Source of the DNA: Icerya purchasi
Lineage: Eukaryota; Arthropoda; Insecta; Hemiptera; Monophlebidae
Direction of reading: 5' to 3'
NCBI GenBank assembly: GCA_039619475.1
Contig: CM077115.1
Location: forward strand, 30,269,083 to 30,333,082
DNA length: 64,000 nucleotides
A program made the position numbers and the translations under genes. Shown in pieces: positions 47,180 through 59,525 of the stretch (its first letter is position 1; every line of letters begins with the position of its first letter). The notes under the pieces were generated by a model, which was not told the origin of the DNA, ran no database searches, and saw only the letters and a program-made list of their open reading frames with translations.

Positions 47180-48345
47180 AGAGTCGTCTGCATCTGCATG
47201 TGAATGTGGAGATGGTGCAGTTGGTCAGTGCAGTATCTAGTAGAATAGATGGCTTAATCGTGAAACAAGTCACAACACGATTTATAAGTTGTATAGTTAT
47301 AACTATTTCCTTCATAAATGTATGCCACATTTTAAAATGAAATGGGTACAAAAGCAAGGGAAAGAATATGTCAAAGAACTTATCCTGGCTAAAACACGTA
47401 AAATTAATCGAACTGAAAAACAAAAATCATGATATAAAAAAAAGTCAAAAAACGAATCTTATTACATGTTTTTAGAGGACTCCGATTCCTCTATTGAAAG
47501 GAAGCGAAAACGTAGGGTCTACTGGCAGCACCGCTGACTTAGAAACATTTCAGTACCTATATAATAAAGATACCAGAATAAAGAGTTTAAATATTTATTC
47601 TACAATAAAAAAAATATTTTTCAAATACCTCAAATCATGGTCGGATACCCACATTACCTCCTTTTCCAATCCTCATTCTTTTTACAAACTCTTGCAACCT
47701 CTTCCTTCATCACGTTCCTGGTTTGCTGATTTCCCTGGTTTCAGTCGTTCCGTTATTTCCTCCATAACACGTCTTCGTCTCAACCATAATTGTCTTCCTT
47801 CGTCTCTCTTTCGTTTTTCTATTGTTTCTTCCCCATACTGTAATTTTCATCCCTCGGATTATGACTGTGTTTGTGATGCAAATCATTGATGGGTCATTGC
47901 CCTTGGTTGGCGTTCCCAAAAAAAAAAAAAAAAAAAAAAAAACACCTGTTTACCGAGTTCTGTCCCTGTAGAGCGACTCTTTTCTATTGGGGGTATGATA
48001 ATGAGACCTCGTCGAAAAAAAATGAGTGATAAAATGTTTGAAGAACTGGTTTTACTTAAGTCTCAATTAAAATCTTAAAAATACATGTTCTTACATTTGC
48101 GCGATTAACGCAATCTATTCATAATTACTGTAATAAACTTAAAAAATACTTAACTCAATAAAAGTATGTTTTCTTTCAGAAAGTATTTTATCTTTAAAAA
48201 GTATTTAGAAGATAAATATTTTGCATCTAGTATTTCAGATCCATTTCCAAAAGTATTTTATATCTGGTATCTCAAATACTTATTTTAATAGTATCTTGTA
48301 TTTTGTATTCTAGATACTTTTTATGGAGTATCTTGTACATCTCTG
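47180..48345 (+). mobile_element. hAT transposon 3' part, split by a LINE
   Basis: The plus strand reads decayed hAT transposase: HFKMKWVQKQGKEYVKELIL near 47,330-47,385, then LETFQYLYNKDTRIKSLNIY near 47,540-47,600 and STIKKIFFKY. After the inserted LINE, the dimerisation end reads [20 protein letters not shown] and [20 protein letters not shown] with a stop at about 48,078. Subterminal repeats follow (AAGTATTT, AGATACTT), ending in an inverted-repeat-like terminus whose complement is CAGAGATGTACAAGATACTC (to 48,345). The left end was not found. Confidence 0.8.
47632..47945 (+). mobile_element. Family P LINE 3' end inserted in the hAT
   Basis: Interrupts the hAT frame between IFFKY and the ..[13 protein letters not shown] segment. 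It reads the C-terminal domain SWSDTHITSFSNPHSFYKLL, RLRLNHNCLPSSLFRFSIVS and the knuckle YDCVCDANH, then a short 3' UTR and a 24-base poly-A. A 131-codon open frame at 47,494-47,889 is therefore a chimera: its first half is hAT and its second half LINE. No convincing TSD was found at the junctions. Confidence 0.75.
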
Positions 48346-50299
48346 GATTTTGGCGATGATAGGATGTGAAGAAGTTAAATGTAAACCGAAATATTTTACT
48401 AAGTGAATAAATCGGAACAAATTAGAAATTTATCTATGGTTGTAGTAAAACAGATACAGATTATTACAAACCGTATAACGTTAGAGATAATAATCAGCAG
48501 TTACGCATAAAAAACTATAGCGAGTTGAACATTATGTATTATGAGATTGTGTTCGTCTATAATGTTTTGTAATATTATTTATTTTCTATTCCAATATTTG
48601 TAACCCTAGTTTAAACTATGAGTATTCATATTCTATAAACGTTTTTGTTAATCGATCGATTGCTATATTTAATATTCTTCCCTAGCTATTTGTTATGGAT
48701 ATTGCACGGCATAAACTTTCGTTCTACTGTTTCAATAGTGATGGTGATATTTTGATTTTCTTATAATAGATTTTATTTTTAATTTCAGTGGGTGATCTGA
48801 CGTTTTTTATTGATCATTCGTATTACAAGTGATTATTCTGAGGGATTTTAATTGCTTTTGTTTTAGAGATTCGTTTCTTACAAAACAGATTGTTGTTGGG
48901 TCATGTTCGTTTAGCGGAATCTTTAAATTTTTATTGCACTGTTAAAATCCTTTGCAATTCAAATTTATTATTTCAATTACTTGTATAAATATGTTGAGAT
49001 TAAATTGCTATAGAACTTTTGATTGTTAATTTTTTTTTTATTTTATTTATTTTTTTTTGGATATTGCGTTAGTTTGCAACTTGCGGATGGTCTGACTGAT
49101 TTCTAGGATGAGTTCATGAAAACAATTTTCGAAATATCGCGACATCAAGAAACACGTGACAGGCCTAAATTCGGTCGTACTTGTTTAACACATTCGAACC
49201 TGTTACCAGAAAGCACGTAACACTGAACTCTATCTGCATTCCAGAATTTCGACAAAAAAAAAAAAAGCAGCAGTACGTCTGTTACTACACTAGCGGGTAA
49301 AGATGAAGATAAAACATTCTCTATTCATCGTACAAAATCAGATAAATATAATTTGTCTTTGACAACTGTGTAATTTCTATACAGCACGCTATATCATAAA
49401 TTTTCATCTATTATCATATCCAAATATTTGATTTATTTGTTAAAATTTAACGGTACTTGACCTAATTTAATAGAATTTCTAATTTATTTTCTTTAAATTC
49501 CCGTTTTATTTGTTTTTAAGCTGAGATCGAGTTAATTTAAGGCCAAAGTTAAATTGCGCATCTTGGTATTTATATATATATATATATATACGATATCTGT
49601 ATGTTTGTTTATTCTGGTTATAAATAGATCGTATATTATTTATCAGGGAAGAATTATTAGACTGAATGTAAGACATGCAAACGGTTGGGTGATAAACTCC
49701 GAGGTACACCGCATGTTTAGACGTATTGAACAAGTTTATTATTGTATAGTCGTATAGTTCAATTACCTTTAGTAAAACTATTATGACGTTTATTTGATAA
49801 TGCTCAAGAATCTCCTGCAATCTGGATGCTAATTAAGATAATTATATTTTTTATTGCAAATTTTAATTTCATTCGTCGTACTTACTTTTTTAGTTTATTT
49901 TCATTTTAAGATATCGATTCCTTTTTCATGTATTTCTAGTTCTGAATAGTGTTTAATTATTTCTTCATAGACCTTACCTATTGCGGGAAGTATAATATCT
50001 AAATATATATAATAATATGACTGTTCAACTTCAGTGAGACAAATCAATAATTGCTGTTAAATATAAAGAAAACTTAATTATATAAAACGAAAGATACGTT
50101 ATAGAAAAATGTATCAATTATCATTCGTAAAGTCACTGGAGAATTCGGCATTGATGTTGTCCCTTGCTGATGACACACTTTTTAATTCTGTACTTCCAAA
50201 TAGAGAAGTCAGAATTGTTAAGTAAATTAAACGTTTGCGATTTAGATTGACCGTTTAGATTTTCTACCGATTGTGGGCTGTAATTTTCTGAACTTACAT
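48346..50299. other. AT-rich sequence, nothing recognised
   Basis: A TA microsatellite lies near 49,571-49,590. Small frames that include it are artefacts. Confidence 0.4.
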
Positions 50300-51130
50300 A
50301 TGCGTTATATTTTTAGTTCCCAAGTGACGATCATCGAGAATCAATCTCTGATACTTGACGGGGTTAGTCTTCTGCTGATTTCCACGGTGGACAGGACTTG
50401 GCTTTAAGTGTAGTCACTTGATGACTTTTACTATGATCAGTTTCTATTTTCCATAAAGTACCCCAGTTATTTTGTTGAAATGCGTGCAATATTAAGAGCT
50501 TTGCAATACGTAAAACAATCACAGAATAACAGCATATTCATATTATCTTTTGTCAGTTCTAACGAAAATCTCAAAAAAAAAAATAATATCAGAAAAATGT
50601 ATAACACGGAATTGCAGATTAGGAATTAGGTACACAGATTAAAAAATCACGGAATTAAAGTAACAATCAAACGGATCGCGACTCATGTCGGAATATTAGG
50701 AAACAAAAGTGTTGATTCCATATCCAGAAATACTCAAAGACAAAGAAGAGACATTAAGACTGGGTGGAATACAAATATATATACATATATATAGAATGGA
50801 GTAAGCGTTATTGAACAATAGGAGAGAACACAAGAATAAAAGATACATCTCCTTACAAAGCTAGTAATTTCTATAAGAGTATTACTCCAGTCCCACTCAA
50901 GGAAGTTTGGTATTTTCCAAAGAAGTTTGGTGCTGCAGTATTTCGGCACACGATCACAACGTTAACCCGGCTTCGTTTAAACCATTGCGTTCTATCTGCG
51001 GATTTGTACAGAATCAGCTTGGCAGAAATTAGCACCCGTTCACGCTCGAAGATGATGCCGATATGACTCTGGATGATGCAAATCACCATTTTGTCAACTG
51101 TTCCTCGTACAGCGCGGAATAATCGCGTTT
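50300..51130 (+). pseudogene. LINE relic: RNase H and C-terminus
   Basis: The plus strand near 50,380-50,530 reads the beginning of RNase H and VEMRAILRALQYVKQSQ (the helix with the catalytic E). The last motif region near 50,650-50,720 reads KVTIKRIATHVGILGNKSVD (ancestral P.H.GI.GNE..D). A downstream frame (SICGFVQNQLGRNQHPFTLE, then DDANHHFVNCSSY) ends near 51,118 in a H.....C knuckle remnant. Multiple stops. Confidence 0.5.
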
Positions 51131-51299
51131 ATTTTCTAAACTTACTTCGTTAGCCTCAGCATATGTGTATTTTACGTTCTTTATTTTCTTAACATTATTG
51201 TTTTGTTTAATTTTGTTATAGAATGTAGAATTATTAGAGGTTATAAATTTACAATGTTACATTTGCTTGTACTGCATACGAACTGATTGGTTCCTTCCA

Positions 51300-51600
51300 A
51301 AGTCGAATAAATTAAATAAAATGAATAAATACAAAATGTAGTTACAAGGGGATTCCTTGGTATATGGCATCTTCTGGTATAGACACAGAGACTACGTAGT
51401 AAAATTAATAGGCCATTTCGAATGAAAATAACATTGGACGGGGATGCCAGAATTGCGGTATAGAACGGACGATTGAACATTTGGTGTGGCAGTGCCCGAA
51501 AAAAAATGAGAATCAGAGGAATGAATTCTTCTATTGAAGAGATATAATAACGCTTTTCCCCTATATCTATAGTACAAATAGTAGAAACTGACCAGGAAAA
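51300..51600 (+). pseudogene. LINE C-terminal zinc-knuckle relic
   Basis: The plus strand near 51,440-51,500 reads CQNCGIERTIEHLVWQCP, a C-x2-C-x8-H-x4-C knuckle typical of RNase H-bearing LINE C-termini, followed by a lysine- and glutamate-rich tail. The 215-codon minus-strand open frame across this region (51,241-51,888) is antisense to it and not believed. Confidence 0.45.
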
Positions 51601-54600
51601 ATATATATTTTTTTTTCCATTAGAAAATATTAATATATAATCATAATTAAAAGACAAAATATATAAAGATAAGGAATAAAAAAGTGGCCAAAGGGGCGAA
51701 AGGCGGGCCCAGAAAAAAGAAACGAAAAAAAATATTGTGTTCGTATTAATGTTCGTGTGTATTTCGGACCCTACGCGGCTTGTGCTATACACTAGCGATG
51801 AGTAGGCCCGGAAGGATACGTATCCTATAGCGAAGTTGATGATGTAACAACCCCCAACTGCAGTTCCGGATAAACTCCGACCCAGCAAATACTGAATAAT
51901 CGACGAATGTTATACAGATTATAGAAGATAAAATAATACAGACCTTGACGACTGAAGAATAGACCGTTTGTCCTTTTTTTTTTTCGTACGGAATGAATAT
52001 CCGAGCAGAAGATCAGTTAGAAAAGTATATAAAATGGTTAAACTTTAGAATAACTAGAAATTTTTTTATTAGACAGGCAACTTTTCCTGTCTGCATTAGT
52101 TACTTTGTCATTTTCTAACATACCTATTCTAACCTAGCATAACATAATACATTGACAACTAGTACAAACTATTTCAAATTTTTGAGTGTTACATAAATAC
52201 CGCGGACGGCTCATGGCATGCAGTTCCCCGAAAACTTGCGATTCAGTTCTCGATCTGTATCCGAAGAAATAACGAACTTACCCATCACTACTGTATACAC
52301 TCATGCCATCCGCAAGAATATCAGCCGCATGCCGCGCGAACAAAACTGATCAGAAATCATTTTCAAGAATTTACGTGTTATGGTGTTGAAGTTTTCGTAG
52401 TCTAATTACAGCTAGCCGTAGCATATCGTAGCGACTGTATAAAGAAAATCGCCTGCCTAAACGACACTTTAAACGTGGTGTCTGCATGTGTGTGCGAGTG
52501 GCGAAGAAAATCTTTAAGAGTACAGTGAAGGAGTGCATTGAAGTTGCCAGTTCTCTGCCAGGTGCTAAGTAAATTATTTAAGAAGTCGAAAAAGAGCAGT
52601 GGAGCAAACGAATCTGAGATTTAGCCGTAGAGCTGCCGTTGGCCGTGTATGCCTAGTCGAGCTGTTTACAGATTTCCGTGAAAAAAGCGTTATACACAGT
52701 TGCTCTTCCGAGAAATCCTGTTATAAATAATCGGCTTCTCCGTTAAGCCACGTCACCGAACGGACACTGTGGCAGGTAGCTGTAATTAGCGCGTTTCCGT
52801 TCTCGCGTTTGTTCTCGTGCGGCACTGGCGCGCTTGTAATTGTAGCGATTTAACCGTGAATGTTACATTCGCTGAAGGCTCTAATTAGATTGGCCGGATT
52901 TATGTAAGCTCTCCAGAGAAAGCACAACTTACCAGCCAGACAGCAGCGGCTTACATACTAATGAAATATTTTAATCGGAAATGCTCAGTCAGCTTACCAC
53001 TGATGCCATCTTCGCCGTGTGCGCGCAGACTTATAACTATGGGCAAAAGTTAAATACTCGCGTCGCCTGATCACGTGCTCTTGCCGTACTCAGTCAGACT
53101 GGCTCAGATCGTCCGACCAGCAGTTTGCAGAATATTTGTATTACTAAAATAGAGTAAAATGTTCAGAAAACTTTTTGAAAGTAATTTATAGAGAAAACAA
53201 AGTAATAGCGGCGGCTTGCAATGGAAACGGGGACCGAGTGGTAAGGGCAAAAGTTTAGAAAATAGTAAAGTTCACTCCCTTTCGCTAGCTCTCTTCCTCG
53301 CTGTTTCTGTAACTCTGTCGGTCGGGTGGCTTTACTCCGTTTTCGAAAAAAAAGAGGAAAAAAAAAAGGAAAAAAAAGGAAGCGGTTTTTCTCCAAAACA
53401 GGCTCAGTAGGTTATTTTTCTAAATTTCGTTAATAAAGTTGTTTTCCGTCGAATTTATGACGCGGCGGTCTCGCTAAACCGCTCCCTCTTTTTCTGAATC
53501 GGTAACGTCGGTCTCTAGGAGAAATAATAAATTTCGCCTGTCGGCCAAATCTTCAATTCGTTCGCAGTTTCATAAATTAATCATTCTCAAAGTATCTTCA
53601 ATGAATTTGAAAAAATGCCTCGATTACCTAGCATCTCCGCGCTTTTTCCTCCAAATTTAGAAATAATTTCCCTTGCGATGGTCCGGAGAACTGGCTTTAG
53701 CCATGAGACCATTTTAAAGCTGCGAATAGAACGATGATAAAATATACGAAATTAATATTATTCCCCCATTTTTGTCGTATGAAAGATAATTCGAGAATCC
53801 AGCTGCGGTAAAAAATAATTAGAGGTTTTTATATAGTAGTCATTGTAGTAGAAGTCTTTATATATGTTTTTTTAGATTTTTTTTTTTTTTCTCCAAAAAC
53901 TTTTCCTTGTAAAAGGGCGGTGATTTTTCGAAGCAACAAATGTAATCATTCTTACGCACCTTCAACGTAAATGAAAGCGTCGGTTACACTGACAGTTTTA
54001 GAGTACCTTTCATTCCATCGCAATGCCTTAGAAATAAGTTTTTGCATTGTAGATTGTTTAAAAAAAAGATAGGGGGGGGGGTAACAGTTGCATCAAAAAA
54101 AAAAAAAGTATCGTAGAAATTCTGCAAACAGATGAGACTAGATTTCGAATATTCGCGGAGGACCTTCTTTCACTTTTTAATCTATTTCGTTCTTAAGTCG
54201 TCATCTCGTGGATTGGACGCATTTAAATGCTAAAAGTCCGTAATAAAATATTTTCCAGCTACGATATGTGCATCCTTTTTTTACATCACACCCACACCGT
54301 TACTGTTTGCAGTAACAGATTGCGGTCCGAGCAAGTAATTTTTTCAGTTTATCGATGTCTAACTCCCCCGATGATTTTAAATATTTCTTAGTTTTCTCCT
54401 TTATCGGCCTCCCTGATTTTTGGGACACGAAAAAATTGAATAGAGTAGATAGATGCGTATATTTCGGTCAACTAATTAAAGTTAAATAATAAAATAACAA
54501 GAATACATTTACCACGGTTGGCGCTGTTGATACTTAAGGACGCTCTAAAACACGACAGTAAGTCTGAAAGAAAAAGCGTTTGACGACCATTTTGCCAGTC

Positions 54601-55071
54601 TTAACATATGTTAACGAAACGTGGGTATTAACACAAAACAAAAAAAAAAAACTAGAACAAAAGAGAGACACAAACCTACGAAAAGTAGAATGGTCTATGT
54701 AATGAAATAAAAAATATAGTAAGTAAAGTAGTCCCATACCGTTGATAAGGTTTCATGGATTGTGATGTTAAGGTTCACAATGAATTAAGCTTAATGGATC
54801 TAATGATAATACTGGGGCCAGTTCCTTTCTCTCGGACGCCTAAAATAACAAATGGAAATGGTGTCCGGTGGTAATCTAGAAAGGAAAAAATTTATCGACA
54901 TCATCATGGAAAGCATGCTCTGGGGTGACCGAAGAGTAGATGAAATTTGGTAATTCAGAGCAAACTGATGGTAGGAAGCGCAAGATCGCGAGACTCGAAA
55001 AAATTGGAGGAGTTTTTCATCCAGCAGTGGAATAACGACGGCGGAAGATGACGGGGAAGAAGAAGGAATCA
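51601..55071. other. No recognised gene
   Basis: Mixed composition. About 52.4-53.2 kb is less AT-rich and looks single-copy. A poly-G run lies at about 54,073-54,082. Small open frames have no recognisable motif. Confidence 0.4.
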
Positions 55072-55854
55072 TACGAGGGGGGTCGTTCAAAAAGTAAATT
55101 TCCCACCCCTGTAAAACCAGATGGAATAAATTTGCGGGAGTGGGCGTGGCCTCATTTTATATAGCTAAAACATTCCAGTTTAAATCTAGTGTGTCTAAAC
55201 TGCAATACTGTATGCTTTTTGGTTTTCGAGTTACGTAAATTAATCATGAGTGAAATTCTGAAAGTTGCTGCCGACTACGAGATGCGCTCAGTTATTTTCG
55301 CTTTTTTAAACCGTAAAAAAATTGCACCAATTTCAATCGACAAATAGTGGAAGAGTTTATGGTCTCCTACGATGCGTGTTGAACATGTTCGTAAATGGTG
55401 CTATTCCGAGGAGGTGAACGATTATAGAGGACTAGTAACGGAAGACCATCCGTAATCTCAGACGAACACTACTGGTGTGCGAAAAATCGAAGAAACTCTG
55501 CGATCCGATCGTCGCCAAACCATTTCGGATCTTCTTGACCAGTTTTTGAGTGTGTCGTCACGAGGTACTAGCATGCAAAAAAATTCGAGACCTGCGAGGA
55601 GTTGAAAAATTTCGTTCTTAACTGGGGTTACAAAATCTGGCGGCAAGTTTCTACGAGGAACGGGTATATTTATAAGTTAATTTCTCGACTCCACAAAAAT
55701 GAATAAATTTAAAAGGCGAGAATATATGGAAAAGTAAATAACAAGTATGCTGAATTCAATGCCGGTGTCCGTTTTTTTTTTGTTTTTTTTTATAGCTTTA
55801 TTAGTTTCGAAAATAAAAAATAGACGAACTTACACTTTATGAACGCTCCTCGTA
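55072..55854 (+). mobile_element. Internally deleted mariner element
   Basis: Flanked by TA (55,072-55,073 and 55,853-55,854). Termini are an imperfect inverted repeat: left CGAGGGGGGTCGTTCAAAAA followed by GTAA, right (inverted) CGAGGAGCGTTCATAAAGTG. The plus strand encodes the transposase N-terminus from 55,247 (MSEILKVAADYEMRSVIFAF, FLNRKK.API, then VRKWCYSEEVNDYRGLVTED) with frameshifts. It passes directly to C-terminal-like sequence near 55,640-55,730 (NGYIYKLISRLHKN). The catalytic middle is missing, so the copy is non-autonomous. It is a different lineage from the mariners at 10.2 and 45.7 kb. Confidence 0.75.
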
Positions 55855-56454
55855 TTAAGCACTTTTCTTGAAAGTTCTTTAAGACGCTTAATAATGGTTT
55901 AGTGCTTCAAGGCGATATTTCGCTTTTTAAGTGTCTAGGTCTTGAGGCTGTAAGTAATATCTTTCAATCGCGTTCTTTTTTTTTTTCTTTCTCTTTCTTT
56001 TTGTTTGTAAGTGAATTTTTACACAGTTTATAATCAAAGCCTTGTCCGCGGGGGATTAGAACTGAAATAGTTATTATAAATACACAAAAATCTGAAAAAA
56101 ATCAAAAATTTAAAATAAATATCGATGATTTTTTAAGATGTTCTTACCTACCTTTAAAAGAAAAAAGAAAAAATATGCTCCATATTTTTAGGTAGTTTAT
56201 TAATATTTTATGCAAAAAATTTTTTATTACCAGTATAATTAATAACATAATATGTAAGTTTTATTAATGTTAATATACGGGGTAATGTTCATTTATGTAA
56301 ATTATTAATATATAAATCAAAATGATGGAAATTATTAATAGGACGAATATTCGTGAAAAATGTATCGTTATTTATAAAAAATAAATATGTAAAGAAAATC
56401 CCCCACCTCCCCATTTTTCAAAATTCTGGGCACGGGCCTGTTTATAATGTGTTA
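55855..56454. other. AT-rich sequence, nothing recognised
   Basis: No gene or element was identified. Poly-T tracts only. Confidence 0.4.
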
Positions 56455-56735
56455 TTTAGTCAAGTGTTGTACTTCCGTCGCGTAGGTCTTGGATCTCAGG
56501 CGATCACGAGAAATTATTATAAATGAATTAAATAAAATCGCTAATAGAGAATCATACAGGAGGCAATAGCAAACATACGCATACTATCATACGCGCGCTA
56601 GTTATAGTAGACAACAGACATACATGGAACGCTGCATTTCCGTATCTCGATAAATCGAACATTTGTAATCAGTTTCAAGTGTGGTCTTACGTGTGTATAC
56701 ACCACTGGCCGTTTGAATAATTACCATGTAGAATG
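56455..56735 (+). mobile_element. tRNA-derived SINE, older copy
   Basis: Same family as at 41.6 kb. The decayed head (AGTCAAGTGTTGTACTTCCG) has a damaged B-box. The body AATCGCTAATAGAGAATCAT and GGAGGCAATAGCAAACATAC matches AATAGCCGCTAATAGAATCA and GGAAGGCAACGGCAAGCATG, and the later part includes a TTTCAAGTGTGGTCTTACGT/TTTCGAGTGTAGTCTTGCGT match. It ends near AATAATTACCATG and lacks the CCCAGCAGTGGG tail. Confidence 0.6.
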
Positions 56736-57981
56736 TACAAATACGACTTAGGATGGTGTTGTTATAGTTTTACGAAAAAAAAAAAAAAAGGAAAAACTCT
56801 TTAAATATCACTTATTTAAGTTACTTACATTCATTGCAGATTTTTTAACGGCACAAATTTAGATGTGACAATCTTTACGCGATGTTATGAAGTTTAACTG
56901 AAATTTCATTTGTCAGTATTTTAGGCAAATTATGCGTGTCGAGTTATAGCTGCACTTTTCAAAGATGCTTTCTTTTCGGTAAATTTTAACTTGTTTAATT
57001 CCATTTGAAGTTCGGCGATTTTTCTGTCTCGCTTGTTCCGCTTTTACAGTTTCGTCCGTTACCCATTATTTCCTTTTCCAGATTGTGTAATATTTCATTA
57101 GTTTTCTGCACGGACTGCGTTTTTTTGTATTTTCCCAACTGTACGCACATTTCCGCTATCCGCTTTCCATCGTCTTTTGTTTTCCCGGAATTTTTCGCGC
57201 GTAACAAATGCTGGAAATCTCTCGCGGCGGTTCCTTATATTCCGTTATCATCTAGTTTTATGTTCTTTTTCGTACGATATTTTCCACGCCGTGTAATTTG
57301 ATTTCACCTCTGAACCGAACGGAACCCGATCCTCGCTGATATTTTTATTTCCGGAAAAGTCTTGACAGATAATAATAATGAATTTCTGAATTTTCAATAT
57401 ATTAGCAATTTAATTTTCATTCTGACCGCGGATGACACACATCAGCGCTGTCCTAACACTCTGTTCAAAGTAAACATATATTTTCTTTGCCGCAAAAAAA
57501 TTCGTTACGAAAAAATCATTCAATGATGGATGTCCGTCTTTAAAACTACCGGCCAATCTCCGTATCTATCTCACATGATCTTAGTGCTCTTCAAGTCTTT
57601 CTAGTTGTAGCGCTAGATTTGTCTATCAAACAGTGATTCACTCCTGACACTTTGAAATCATTTAAAGCGTATTTAACTTTAAAGTTTTCTCGCTTATACT
57701 AGGGAAGTAGTGTGCAACACACGTGTCTTTTGTTGGTTGACTGCGTTAGAAAATCGCTTGCTTATCCAACGGTTATGCATCAAAACATATTCGCGACTGA
57801 AGGCTTGTCATTTAAGGGGCGCACTTTATTTCTGGAAAATTCTCCGTCAATCCTAGCTCAATTTTCCGGAACGGCAGCAAAGTAAGTTTACCGATCAGAA
57901 TCAGTTCTAGACGTAACGACAAAAAACTTTTGTAATCTGTTGCTTCGTTTCTACGACTATTTATTAATTTATTTAATGTAT
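56736..57981. other. No recognised gene
   Basis: No coding or repeat assignment was possible. The open frames at 56,995-57,301 on both strands have no family likeness. Confidence 0.4.
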
Positions 57982-58192
57982 ACACTATAAATCACTTTAT
58001 CAGCCGCTGCTTGGAGTAACTCCGATGATGTGCATTTGCACCATCGCTGCATGTCATCCTCCCACGATAATTTTCTTCTACCTCTGCTTCTTTTTCCAGC
58101 AATTCTAAGCACGGCCGATAAAGTGAAGCTAGCCACATTGATTGCCAAACTTCGAACGGAGATGGCGTAAAGAAGAAGAAGACACTATAAAT
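57982..58192. mobile_element. Twin-primed LINE 3' end with 11-bp TSD
   Basis: ACACTATAAAT occurs at 57,982-57,992 and 58,182-58,192. Between them, the right part (about 58,112-58,181, plus strand) reads ADKVKLATLIAKLRTEMA, a stop and a (GAA)n tail, the end of a LINE RT. The left part (57,993-58,107) is inverted: on the minus strand it reads IAGKRSRGRRKLSWEDDMQR and SSELLQAAADKV, the sequence that should precede it. GATAAAGTGA is present at both segment ends. A 5'-inverted segment within one TSD pair is the classic product of twin priming. Confidence 0.8.
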
Positions 58193-58329
58193 AAATAATG
58201 CGTTGCTCGTATAAAATTGATATATATCATAAATGTTAAGTAAGATCATCAAAAAATAATGAAAACTTAATTACTCCGGAGAATAATGTAATTTGATTAA
58301 TAGAGGCCTTTGATTCAAAAAAAAAAAAC

Positions 58330-58400
58330 AAGTTCAGTCAAGCATGTCATGCGCTGAGCACTCCGTATGTAAGTTAACGATGACTATAATTATTTAGTAT
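58330..58400. repeat. Dispersed repeat, copy 1
   Basis: Contains ACAAGTTCAGTCAAGCATG and TCATGCGCTGAGCACTCCGT. It matches copy 2 at about 59,450-59,525 in direct orientation, 1.1 kb apart. Family unknown. Confidence 0.6.
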
Positions 58401-59449
58401 GTAAGAAAATTTGTCTGAATAAACTTTTATTTTCATTTTATTATTTTAATTCAATATCTTAATAAATTTCAGAGATCTTTAATTTGAATCGAAGGCTTAT
58501 TAATTTGAAGTGCAATGTAATGGTTATGAAGAACAAATGTATATGAAATATTTAATTAAATATCCTTTTTTTATTTATTTAATTTTTATTTTTATTTTTT
58601 AAATTATTGGTTTAGATATAATAATATTAATATTAAGGTTTTATGATTTTTTAAAATGTATAATTTTATTAATCCCTACACCTATCACTTAATACATATA
58701 TAAATGAAAACACGCAAAAAAGACTAAATTAGAAGTAATATAAATGCTACGTATCACTTTGCCGCGGCTGCTAGAATGTTGGTGTTCCCTGCTGGCAGGT
58801 TAGTGTAGATTGGTGATTCCATCCTGGATTCTCGGTGAACGGGAGGGGGAGACACGGTAATCGAAATCATAGTTTACGAATTTCGTAAATGTCACTAATT
58901 TGAAAACCGAATTTCGAGACGATTTGGTTACTAGCACCTTGTTGGATCAAACTTCTTTCGGTTGCCGAACTCGTTACTTTACCAAAAAAGGTTGATATAG
59001 TTCCGCGATGTGACAAACACTGTACTTAGATGATTTTTTAACAATTCGGTTTTTTCCTTCTACTCTCTTAATACGTTAGACTGTTATTAAACATTTTTTT
59101 TTGTATTTATTTACTAGCATAGTGCGTTAAATTGTTTAACAAATCGAAATACGATTCGAATCTGTTTTTTATCAGGCGAACGTACCACCTAAACAATGAT
59201 GCGGTGAGTTCGTTCCTTTTATTACAGTTTACAATACTAATATAAGCCGTAATGAAAATAACCAAACCGAAACCTGCGATCCCGTTCCGTTTCTTAGCCC
59301 TCGTACTAACACTGCTAACGCAAATTACAACGATCTGAACTAAATTCTAAAAACCGCTGCAGTCTCGTATTCCGATAGGGCAAAAAACACCGATTTACAA
59401 TCCGCTTATTCGGTGCATTCAAGAAACACACTTAAAACAATTAAAACTA
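58401..59449. other. AT-rich sequence, nothing recognised
   Basis: No coding match was found. Confidence 0.4.
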
Positions 59450-59525
59450 AACAAGTTCAGTCAAGCATGAGGTTTCATGCGCTGAGGATTCCGTATGTTA
59501 AGTTAAAGATAACCATAATTTTCAT
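59450..59525. repeat. Dispersed repeat, copy 2
   Basis: Contains ACAAGTTCAGTCAAGCATG and TCATGCGCTGAGGATTCCGT, then GTTAAGTTAAAGATAACC. Direct repeat of 58,330-58,400 with scattered changes. Confidence 0.6.

Noticed and set aside
51241..51888. 215-codon open frame on the minus strand
   Set aside because: It is antisense to a readable LINE zinc-knuckle relic on the plus strand, has no domain of its own, and sits in AT-rich DNA.
53085..53125. Possible core promoter (TCAGTC initiator-like)
   Set aside because: No downstream promoter element at the right spacing and no coding exon downstream.
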